Shown here in pieces: positions 17,301 through 29,300 of a stretch of 39,714 nucleotides of DNA. The first letter of the stretch is position 1. Every line of letters begins with the position of its first letter. Origin of the DNA: an uncultured Pseudanabaenaceae cyanobacterium (GTDB lineage Bacteria > Cyanobacteriota > Cyanobacteriia > PCC-9006 > JAAUQQ01). The notes beneath the pieces were generated by a model that was not told the DNA's origin, searched no databases, and worked only from the letters and a program-made list of their open reading frames with translations. A program made the position numbers and the translations under genes. The DNA is taken from contig CALLAT010000135.1 in assembly GCA_938002085.1 (NCBI GenBank), positions 1 to 39,714 on the forward strand, in the 5' to 3' direction.

Positions 17301-20300
17301 CATGCCTGCCCCGGCTGAGTCCAGGCTTTCCAGGCGGGTTAGCTGGCCTGCGGTGAAACTAAACTTGCCATTGTCACCAATGAGTTTGTCATGACCTGCA
17401 GCGCCCGTGATGGTATCGTCATCGGCACCGCCCAGGAGGCGATCGTCACCTTCGTCACCAGCAATATTATCTTTGCCACCCAACTCACTCTCAGTACTAG
17501 GCGTTGCTACAACATCTAATGTAGACAGATCACCATCTGCTTCGTAGTCCAGATAGCCGTTATCGCCCAACAACGTATCGTTACCTGCTCCACCCGTCAG
17601 ACTATCGTCACCAAAGCCACCAAAACCAATATCATCACCGATGTCACCGCTGATGTTATCTGTGCCGCCAATGCCAGATTCTGTGGTTTCAATGCGACGA
17701 ATCACACCGGCATCAAATAGAACCTGGCCATTATCACCCAGGAGAATGTCCGCCCCGGCTTGACCTTGCAACTCGTCATCACCAGCCCCCCCTAGGAGCA
17801 CGTCATTATCTTCATTACCTTCTAAATTGTCTTGGCCTGCCTCTTCTGGATTGAGGGTTGTGATTTCCGTGAGTTGACTATTGGAGAACTCAATCCGACC
17901 GTTGTCGCCCAGCAAAATGTCCGCCCCAGCTTGGCCCTTCAGTCCATCGTTACCGGAGCCTCCTAGGAGCACATCGTCGCCTTCATGGCCTTCTAACTCA
18001 TCCTGGCCTTCCTCATCCGGGTTAAGCGTTGTGATTTCCGTGAGTGCGCCATTGGAAAACTGAACCCGACCGTTGTCGCCCAGGAGCTTGTCTTTGCCTT
18101 CGCGGCCATAGAGTAGATCATCGCCCACGCTGCCGATGATGATGTCGTCATTGGCACCACCATCAATATTGTCGCCTGCGCCTTGGTCGTAATCCGTTAG
18201 AGGAGTTGTGACCACATCTAAAGTGGCGCGATCGCCATCTTCGCCGTACAACACGGAACCATTGTCACCCAGAAGAATGTCATCACCTTCTGCTCCGGTA
18301 ATGATGTCCGCACCAGCGCCACCCAGGACAATGTCATTGCCTTCATCACCACTGAGCAGGCTATCGTCACCGCCCACTGCCGGGAGGATGCTGTCTACCC
18401 GATCCAGCTCATTGTTGACGAAGATGACCTTACCGTTGTCACCCAAGATAATGTCATCGTTCGCATTACCTTGAGCGCTATCTGCACCGCTGCCCCCCAG
18501 GATCACGTCATTGCCGTCATTGCCTTCGAGGCTGTCATTGCCCGCACTGGTCTCATTGGTGGTTTCAACAGATTCTATTTCGTCGGTTGCATTGCGGGTG
18601 ATGCGGCCTTGATCACCCAGGATTAAGTCATCGCCAGCGTTGCCTTGAATGCTATCGCCCAGGCTGCCACCGACAATGACATCGTTGTCTTCGCCACCGC
18701 TAATGGTATCGATGCCGCCTAGGTTAGGCGATCGCGACAACACATCATTGGCATCAGCACTACCATCACTGCCAATGGCGATACCGGCATCCCCCAGGAT
18801 GATATCGGCCCCGCTACCACCATCAATCTCATCGCCAATCACCGCAGCATCGGGATGCTCGACGAGACTGACACCACCAAAGATCATATCGGCCCCAGCA
18901 CCACCGCTGATGCGATCTTCACCGCCAAGGGCTTCATTCGTAGTTTCAATCCGCTCAACAATACCCAGGTCATTCAGGTCCACGTTAGTGGTTAGGCCAC
19001 CTGTCGTATTCCGGGTAATCAGACCCTGGTCGCCCAGGATGATATCGGCTCCCTCGCCTCCCTCAATCGTGTCTGCACCGGGGGAATCAAAATCATCACC
19101 GTTGCCATTGCCACCGTCCGCACGACCGCTCGTCGTAATCGTGAAAGCGCGGTTGTCCAGATCTAGATCGAATCCAGCGTCACCGTAGATTTCGTCATCG
19201 CCTGCATTGCCAAATAGTGAATCATTGCCACTGCCGCCGGCAATAAAGTCCTTAGCACTGCCCCCATGCAGGGTGTCATCGCCACCGCCACCATCCAACA
19301 CAATGGTCCTGGAAACTGCGGATGCATCCACAACATCATTACCCGCAGCATCCACACGATGCTCGCCATCCGCAGAGGTATCACCATAAACCGTCAAGGC
19401 TTGGTTGCCCGCTTCAGTCAAGCCAGAGACTGTAATATTGTCGCTGCCGCCGCCCCCGTGAATGGTGCTATTGGAATCTGCCGTTAAGCCAGTCAATGTC
19501 AGCTCATCATCACCTTGGCCCAAGCGCAGATCCAGGCGTTCCATGGCACCGTACTCAAGGCCAACATCCATACCTAGGCCAGTCAGAGCTGTAGCCGTCA
19601 GTTCACCAGCTGTGCCATTAGCAGCATTGTTGCCAGTGGTATCGGTCGTTTCGAATATGTTGAGGCGATCCACATCGGTGCTGTCTGGGTCTTCCTCAAT
19701 TTCCTGGTCAAAGCCGTCCAAAATCAGAGGTCCAGCTCCACCTTGGGAGCGAGGGGTACCCGCTAGCCCATTGAGATTGGCTTCAGTAGTTGCGCCACCA
19801 TCATTGAGACTCACACCCACATTAAAGGTGTCGCTGCCAGCCCCAGCATTCACTGCAACAGTAGTGTTTTGGGGCGTGCTCTCCACATTAATGACATCAT
19901 CACCTTGGAGTAGGTCTACCTTGATTTGCTCCAAGCCACTGTCAGCACCGCCCGGAGAATATTCAATTGACTTGCCGGGGCCAAAGAAGATTGCTTCGCT
20001 GCGAATGCCCACGGTGTCCGGAGCATTCGCGTCATCCTTACCCTCAATCAAGAGTCGATCAATGGCGCGAACTTCCCCCGTGTCCTTAATCAGCACATCT
20101 CCTTTCAGATCATCGGTGAGCTGAATGCTGTAGTCATCCCCCCCTTCTTGGCCATCCAAGCGGGTGAAGTGGCTAGGGTTGGCGCTGATGTTGTAGTCAT
20201 CTTCGCCACGGCCACCCAGGATCGTCTCAACGTTATGATCATCTAGGGTGACGGTGTTGACGGGAACTTCTTCGCTACCGATTTTGACTTCAGTACCGCT

Positions 20301-23300
20301 GTTGTCCAGGGTGATGTTGAGGGGCTTGTTGCTGCCCAGGGCTGAAAAATCGAGGGTGTCGGTGAGGAGTTTGAGTTTGCTGGCGGGATCGCTGTTGATT
20401 TCAGTAGCAGTGCGATCGCTAGCCGCAATAATAAAACCAGTGCCATTACGCCGCTCATAGGAGCCAATAAACTTGGAATCATTCAATAGGATTTGGTCAT
20501 CGCTCACCCGAGTAACGCTGTAAGTGCCATTGGCATTGGATACGCCCCCAACACCGGTCACGCTAATGGTGTCTCCTGTTGCTAGACCATGATTCGCTGA
20601 AGTGATGCGAATCTTACCGGCAGGATGAACCGTGGAAGCTTTAAGGTCAAAGCGATTGTCACTCACCTTGAGAATTTGGAAGGTGCCATTGGCGTTGGTC
20701 GAACCCTCCACACCCGCAACCGTCACCGTATCGCCGGTTTGTAAGCCATGCTGGAACGCGGTGATACGGAAGACCCCCGCTTCAGTGCCCAGACTCTCAA
20801 TGGCTAACGTGCGACTTCCGGCTGTCACAGTGCCCGTATCCGCAACATAGGCAAATTCATCCTCAACGCTGGCGATATCAAGTAGTCGTGCCTCTTTAAA
20901 GAAGGCACCCGTTCCAGTTGTATAGGTTCCACCAACGCTAGTGTTTTGCAGTTCAAAAGTGTCTTGGTCAATGCGAGTTACAGCAAAAGCGCCTTCTGCG
21001 GCTTCACCGTTGTTCGTAATGCCCTCTAGACCCGAGAGGGTAATCACATCTCCGTTCGTCAGACCGTGGCTGGCTGAACTAATACGAATGACGTTATCAG
21101 TTCCAGCAGAAACGTTGCTGATTTGAAGATCTTCATTGACTGTGTCTTGGCCCCAGCCGCCGCGTTCAGAGCGAGTGGTGCCATAGCGATAGAGGTCTGC
21201 ACCGGCCCCTCCGGCTAAGGTGTCGTTGTCGCGACCGCCAATGAGGATATCGTCACCGGCATCGCCCTGGATATCATCTTCTCCTTCGTCGCCGTAGAGG
21301 GCATCATCACCATCTTCGCCTTCGATTTCATCTCGGCCAGAGCCGCCCAGGATAAGGTCATTGCCATCACCGCCGATGATACGATCGTTGCCAATACCAC
21401 CGCGAGCATCAACCGAGATTGGCAAGGCTAGACCGCTAAAGTCAATGCTGTCGTCAGCATTGGTGCCCCGGAACATGATGGAGTCTACTTGGCTGGCAGC
21501 ATTGGCGATCGTCGTGCTGCGGGAGCCATCGCTAATAATGATGTCATTCCCCGAAGACCGAACCGTCCAATTCTTCACACCGTCGCTATCATCGGTATCG
21601 CCATGGATGCGGGCATAGTCAAATTCGCCAGCGTTGATGCGCAACACACGGCTTGGATTCGTACTCTTACCCCCGATGATTTCGCCAAGGGTGCCAGTGA
21701 AGGGATCTTCAAAGCCAAAGATCGTGCCAAAGAAATCTTGAGCAGAGAAACTACCACCAATGTCAAGCTTGATCCCAAGATCTGCAGCCGTGATGGTTTG
21801 GCCTAAAATCGTGCCGCTAAAGTCAAAGCCAAAGTTCGCGCTGCCAATAATGTCGAACAGGAAGAAAAGGCGCTCTGGGTCACTGAAATCATTGGTTAAG
21901 TCCATGATTTCATCAAAGCGAAGCGCACCATCCTCGTTCGGATCACGCAAATCTAAGCCTAAGCTAAAGTTGCCATAGAGCTCTGCTTCCAGCGCAAAGA
22001 TCGTGAAGGCAGGCGTACAACCCAAGAAGCCAAGACAGATTCGAGGTGTCGTAATATCGATGCCACCTCGGCCATAGAAGTTTGCACCCAGGCTGAACTC
22101 AGCCCCTCGCTTGGTCCGAATATAAAAGCCATCTAACAGATCGCCATAATCGGGCTCTAGGCCCAAATTACGGGCATCCATGATTCGATCTAAGCCAGTG
22201 GAGTCATAGACAAAACCAAGGTCCACATCTACAGTGACGCCCCCCCCTACACCAAAGTCGAGGGCCTTGAAGTCAAAGCCCACATCCAAGCCCAGCTCCA
22301 GATGAAGCTTGGGAAGGTTGATGCTGACAATATCAAAGGTCTCACCCAAAATTAGGTTGAGAATATTGCCTGGATCTAAGAAATCGAGCTTGACACCCGC
22401 AGGCTCAACTTCCACCACGGAAGTTCCATCAGCGCTAACGCCGAGCAACTTGAGAATTCTAGAAATAGGATCGGCTTCTCCGCCCAAGTCCTCAAAAATA
22501 TCCACCGCTTCGCAGGGTAGGGGAAGCTTGGTTCTGGGGAAATAGGTGGGACTGTCCTTATCAAAGTCCAGCTCCCAACAGCCCAAATTGACAATGATGG
22601 GACCATTGTCGAAATCAATATCATTAAAGGCATCAATCAAATCGATGATGGTAACGACGACATCAAAGAATTGGTTGAACGCCTGCTTATTACCCGTGAA
22701 GTCCAAGAGGGAGAAGTCATTACTCACTCCCAACAAACTTGCTAAATCACTTAAGACTGGAATGGGCGCATTGAGGAAACCCTGGGCGCTGTTGGCAGCG
22801 GGTCCCAAAATATCAAAGATGGGGCCTAGAACTTCTTGGACACCGCCTAGAACAGGGCCAAGCAAGTTAGACAGCAGCTCGCCAACATTGACCTGAATAT
22901 TGGCAAATTGCAGATTGCTAACGTCATATTCCGCTTCAAAGCCGCCGGTAATATCTAGGCTACCGGTGAAGCCCACCATAAAATCAAAGTCGATTTGAGG
23001 CAGACCGAGGCCGCCAAAGCCAATGACGTCTTCTACAAAATCAGTAACGGTATCGGCATTGGTATTGATGTGGAGGCGGGCCTGGGCTTCTGCAGCCAGC
23101 TTGGCTTCCAAGGTCGCTAAGGGGTCGCTAAAAATTTCCGGCAAGGTCAAGCGGCCTGCATCATCGGGGTCCACTAAGTCAGTTGTAAATTCAACATGGA
23201 GGAAGGAAATATCCAATCGGCTCCATTCAATTTGTTCGAGGCTACTGCCGCTGAGGACTAACTTTCCACCTTGGATGCTGGCAACAACGGCGGTTGCAGC

Positions 23301-26300
23301 TAAACCGGCTTCCAGCAACGCCAGTTCCATGACGTCATTGAGTTGAACGGCTAGGGCAGCTAGGTCAGTCACCAGGGTGCCGTCATCGAGTTCCGCTTCA
23401 TCATCCAGGGTGGAGGTATGGAGCATCACCTCCACTTCTTCACCACCAACAGTGACGGTGAACATGACATCTTGATTAATGCGGCCATCCTTAGGGGCAT
23501 CAAATTTGGCAACGATTTGTCCACCTGAAGCAGTTTGGGTATCGTCAAAACCCAGGCCCACCGCCCGTTGATCCTCAAACTGAATATCGTCAGAGCCACC
23601 GAAACCAAAGTCATTTCCAGACAGATGGGTGATTTCAATGCGAGTGATGTCTGGATCACGGGCCGTCAAAATCAACCTTGCAGCAGGGTTGATTGGATCG
23701 TAGTCAGGATGATCTTCATTCAAGACTGCGCTCAAATCTGGCGTGGCAATGAGGCCGCCTGTGCTCAGCTCGAAAAGTTGAAGATTCAGCTGAGTAATGA
23801 GGCGCGCAGCGCGGGCTGGAGCATCGAGGGCTCCTAAAATACCGCCTCCCCTCATGCCAGTGCCGGTGTTGTCAAAGGTCAATAGAACAGGGTTCGTATC
23901 GATGCCGCCATTGTCCTTATAGAGTCGGACCTCAAATGCACCTTCTAAACCATTGTCATTACTGAGCAGTACGTCTGAGAGGCTCATGGCATCCAGACTG
24001 GTGACTTTCAGCGGTGCCTCAACGCCATCATCAATTTTTGCGCCAACAAGACCCAAGTTCACATCTGCATTGAAGCCAGGGACAGTTACATCGATCGCCA
24101 GTACCAATTCATCAACGGATTCACTAGAGGTATCCGCAATATTCTCATGCTGATCCGTGTTGACGTAGAACAGTTCCTGCTCACTGACCCCAAAGCCAAA
24201 GCGCAGATCCCAGGAGAAATCGAAGGTCACTCCCTCACCGCCATCTACATTGAAGCCAAACCCAGGCAACAGTTCATCTAGGCCAAGATCCCCGACGCCA
24301 AAGCCCAGTTCAAAAGGCAGGGCAATGCTATAGCTCTGGCCCAGATGGAAGTCGTACTGAACCCCATCATTGCCATTACCGGCAAAGGTTGTGACCACAA
24401 CATCATCAATGTCGACTAAAGCATCGCCGTCATCCTTAAGGTCTTTGAGGATGCCGATGCGGGGTCCACGTCCGTCATTGTTGTTATCTAGGACTGTGTC
24501 GGAACGGGAGTTGTCCGAAGCAAAGAGATCAAACAGAGCTTCTTGGAGAATGGCAACCAGATCACCATCGTTGGCCTGGCCAATGGTCTCGGCATAGGCA
24601 GTCTCTAGGAAGTTGCGCACCTCAATGCGCATTTGCGTGATGTCATCAAAGAAGGGCTGCACGCCATCCATGATGTTGTCACCGATCAGTGGCAGGTTTT
24701 CTAGGGCTGCAAAGGGAGCTTCTACAGCGGTTTGGATAGAGCTGAGAACACGATCTATGGCATTAATAAGAAAATCTGGATTGCGCAGTAGCTCAATAAA
24801 TTGGCTCTCCGCGAGGGGCGCTAGGTCTGGCAGGTCATCTGGATTAGGAATGTTGACCGAGCCTGCGGTGCCGAAGGCTGCATCTTCCAGATCGGTAATT
24901 TGAATAACTAAGGGGTCACCCAAACTGGAGTTGACCGATGCATTTTGGAAGAAGGGCAGTTCTATTTCTGCCTGGCCTGTGAGCGCGGTCGTGAAGTCAC
25001 TGCCATCTTGGAAAGTACGACCGTCGAGAATGAGGGGACCATTGAAATTGCCGCTGTAGCTGGCAAAGTCTGGGGTCGAGGCATCACCGTCACCATCAAT
25101 AATCAATGCGCCATTCTGCACGGTCAGATTACTGACCCCCACTAGGGCTAAGAAATCTAAGTCATCATTCTGGGACTGGAAGTCAACGGTCAGATCTGAG
25201 TCATCTTCTAAGGTAATAACAGGCTCATCAGTTGCATAATCCAGCTCAAGATCTAGGTTGACTGTTGCGGTGGATTCTACATCTAGCTCTAGTGTCCCTC
25301 GGCCATCCAAGACAGAGAGTTTCTCGTTATTGAGTGCATCGGGTACGCCGTTAGCATCCAGGGAAGCCAAGCCATAGGCATCCAGATTAAATCGATAGTC
25401 TTGGGTCGCTTCATTAACAAAAAGAACATCCAGCTCTAGGCGACTGCCATTGAAGCGAAAGCCCATACCCGGCGCAGAGACACCCGCCGTGGCAGGGTCA
25501 AAAGCAGGATTCAAGACATCTAAGCCCATGAGCTCATTAATGGCACGAGTCAGTTCTTGCAGGCTATTAATCGGAGCCAGGGCTGCATCTGCAACTAAAT
25601 CTGAAAAGGCAGTTCCATAATCATTGATGCCTCCCGCATCCAAATTAAGGAGTGGCAACCCTTCACTAAAGACCTCGCTACCGCTGACAGTTGCCACAGC
25701 CTGGCTAGCTGCTTCCAGCGCTTCGACAATGTCATCCGAATTGACTTTCTCAAAAATATCGAGGGCTGCACCTTGGCTCTGAACCTCAAAGGCCTGGGGA
25801 ATGGAGAGCGTTAACGTATCGTTGTTGTTGATATTTTGTAGGCCGAGTTGGTTGCCCAGCAGAACGGCTTCGACTTGACCTGCGAGACTGGTGGCCGCGA
25901 TCGCCCCATTAATATCAGCCTGCAACCCAGCCAAATCCCCATTATCCAAAGTTGAAACCTGGGAAACCACAACGGTGACAGGTGCAGCACTGCCCAACGC
26001 AATGCTCAGCGTGGCATCTTCGGTCAGCTGGCCCAGCGTACCCACGTTGAGATCATTACTGATGAGGAGAGGCTGGGAGCTATCACCTCCTGTTAAGCCC
26101 AGCTCGGTGGTGGCGACGGTATTGCCAGGATTAGCGGGAATGAACGGCGGATCTCCAGCCTGGGCTAGGCCATTGAGATTACTCAGGCTAATTGTTTCAT
26201 TACCATCATGGGAAAATGACAATTTTCCATCCAGAAGTGTTGCCCTAACAACACCCTGCCCCTGACCTTCAAAGGCAGCCTTGAGAATATTATTAATGCT

Positions 26301-29300
26301 CGATGCATCGTTAGAAGCAGTGCCCGCAGGGATTTCAATGGCGATCGCCGTCCCACCATTAACTGAAATATCAAAGGTTGCGCGATCGCTCAGGGCGGCA
26401 CCACTCACTGCGCTATCACCAATCAGATAGTTCTGACTGGTCTGTTCATTCTCAAAGCCCAGCTCAGTGGTAGCGCTGTCAGCCTGGGCAGTGAGATCGT
26501 CTCCCACCGCTGTAACGGTGAGCTGATTTTCAGCAGTATTGCTTTGGTCAGCGACATGACCTTCCAAATTAAAAACAAACTGGCTATTAGCCGTGGTGAG
26601 CGCTCTTAGACCAGCGTTGGCAACGTAATCCGGATCATTGGTATCGGTTGTATTCAGCGCACCACTGCGCGTGGGTTGATTGACGATGGTAGAAGCAGTT
26701 TGAGCCGTGCTCCCATCCAGCCCCAGCTCTGTAGCAGCGGGGTCCGCAGCGGTGGTGCTAATGCTGAGGGTTTCACCAAAGGGGAAATCGAAGGTGAGGC
26801 GATCGCTCTCCAATCTTGCCAAGACCTGATCACCAATGCCAGCCTGGGTCAGGGCACGGTTAATCCCAATCAAAAGCTCATCGCTGTCATGGACTTGTCC
26901 CGTTGCAAAGCCCAATTGCTCTGCGGGATTACCGGCGACAAAGCTCAGTTGCAAGTCGTCAGCGGGGTTAACCGCAGACAACAGCAAGCGACCTTCAAAA
27001 CTGTCAGCTTCAAGGGTGCCGTCTAAGTTGTCATTGCCCCCAATAGCCGCTTGAAGATCAGCAACAAGGTCCTGGAGAGAGTTGTTGTCATCCGTATCCG
27101 CTTTGGCCAGAGTCAGGGTCTGGCCCGTGCCATTAATCGCGATCGTCAGCGTTGCGTCACCACTAAGCTGAAACTCATTAGCGTTGGCGCTGCCGTCACC
27201 CTGGCCCGTGGGGAGTGCTTTGGCTGTCAGGGTGTCATTGGGCGAGAGCGTGACGGTGATGGAGTCACTACCACTGATTGATAGGTCGAAACTCGCTGGC
27301 GCTGGGACTTTTCCAGTTGTTAATACACCGGGCGAGATGACATTCGTCCCAGTCAAGCTGCCGCGCCCTCCCACTTGCAAGTCAGGCAAGCTGATTAAGC
27401 CATCACCATTGCCATCGCCATCATTGAGGGCCGTGGCTAAGGTCACCGTCCCCTGGGCCGCAGCCTCTGGAAAGTCGAAATCAATAAAGCCCTTACGGCC
27501 AGTGACATCTGTGGCCGCCCAGTCCAAACGAACCGTTCCGGTTAAGTCTGAATTAGCCGCATCAAAGAATGCAGGTGACAGCTCTGGCCCAGCGGTTTGG
27601 CTACTGGCAAAGCCTAGATTTTGAACGACTGGGTTGAGATTTTCGTTGCTGCCATCACTGTCGTTGTCAGGGGCAAGAATAGTAAGTGAGGTCTGGGCAG
27701 ATTTGGCGCGAAACTGTACCTGACCATCGGCGACGATCGCTTCTACCAAACTATCGGCGCCACGAGTCGTCAATTCTGCATTGATCAAGCCAGCTAACAT
27801 TAGCGGATCTGTTAGGCCCGCTGTGGATGAACGAGCGATCGTGATAGCCGAAACCAACTGCTCATCAATTAGCAGGTCAAAGACATAGTCAAGACTGCCA
27901 GTACTAATATCCAGACTGGTGGGATTTTCCAGCGGTGCAATAACTGGCAGCTCAGTGGGGAGGAGATCGTAGCCATAGCGGAAGTCGAGGGCGACCTCAG
28001 AATCCAGGGTGACCTCACTGGCCGTGGTGAGATCTTCAATGCCTTCCAGTTCCAAAGTTGGTTTGAAGGGCTTGGTAACAGCGGCTAAATCTTTGGAGAG
28101 TTCAACATCAAAGGTGAGGCGGTTGTTGGGAGCATCGTAGCTCGTGACGGAGCTGAGACCTGTGACACTGGCAATGGCAGCCGTTAAGCCTTGAACGGTC
28201 TCGAAGCTAGCAACATTATCCGCATTTTGCCCCGCACCAAAGCCGAAAGCAGTAGCAATCTCAGCTGTGGCAAAGCTGACGTCGATTTTATCTGTCTCAG
28301 GATTTTGCGATGTAAAGGTAATTAGGCTGGAACTACTGACCAGGGCTTCGGCTTGGACTTGGGGAGCTAGACCAGCGGTTGCGATCGCAACATTAATATC
28401 AGCAATCAGATCGGCCAGTGAAGTATTGCTGGTCGTCGAAGTGCCGAGGCTAATGGTGCTGTCCACCCCATTGACCGTCAGGGTAAAGCTTGTACCATCT
28501 GATAGCGAAAAGCTGGGTTGACCCGTGGCGGAATCAATGGGTTGACTCAGGGCGGTAATTTGAGTGCGATCGCTAATCTTGGCAATCAGCTCATCCCGCA
28601 GGGTGCCGCTAAAGTCCAGCAAATCTCCCACCCGTCCCCCATCCACCAGGGGCAAGGTGTCATCGTAGAGCGTGGAATTCTCTAGGGCAGCTAACCATTG
28701 TTCAAACTGCTCAAGGGGAGCAAGCAGATCATCCGCAGTCAGACGGGTAAAGCTTAGGAGGCTATCGTCTAAGGCAATGCTGGGTTCAACCAATGCCGCA
28801 TCAAAAATATTGGTTTGGTCAATGGCTAGAACCGCTGCAGCGGGTCCAACAAAGCCAGCCTGGGCTGTGGGAGTGACTGTGAACTCGCTATCTAACGCGC
28901 CGCTGGCATTGAGATCGAGCAGGGCATCAATCGCCGTCGTGCCCCCAGCATTGGCCGCTTGCAACTCGGCCAAGGACAGGGCAGTCCCATTCGTGCCAAC
29001 ATTTTTGAAGATCGTTGATGCATTTACATCTAGGTCAATGCTGCTTCCGCTAACAGCGGTGTCGAGAATGCCCAGGCGCATGGCGGTGTTGGCAGCCGTG
29101 GCTGAATCCGCGATCGCCACAGACCATTCATTCACTTGCAGCTCAAAGTCGCCAGCAGCCTCGAAGGAGAGGTCAAAGGTCGAGGTTGTATCTAGATCAA
29201 AGGTGGCTGTGGGGTCAAAGAGAATGCCACGGCTAGTCAAACTTTCAATGTCAGACAGATTAAATTGGCTGGTGCGCTGAGCTGCGAACCTGATATTGCC

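Noticed and set aside
11520-19300. Periodic repeats that might suggest a CRISPR array or satellite DNA
   Set aside because: Periods are multiples of three, vary in sequence, and translate into RTX nonapeptides in one open frame.
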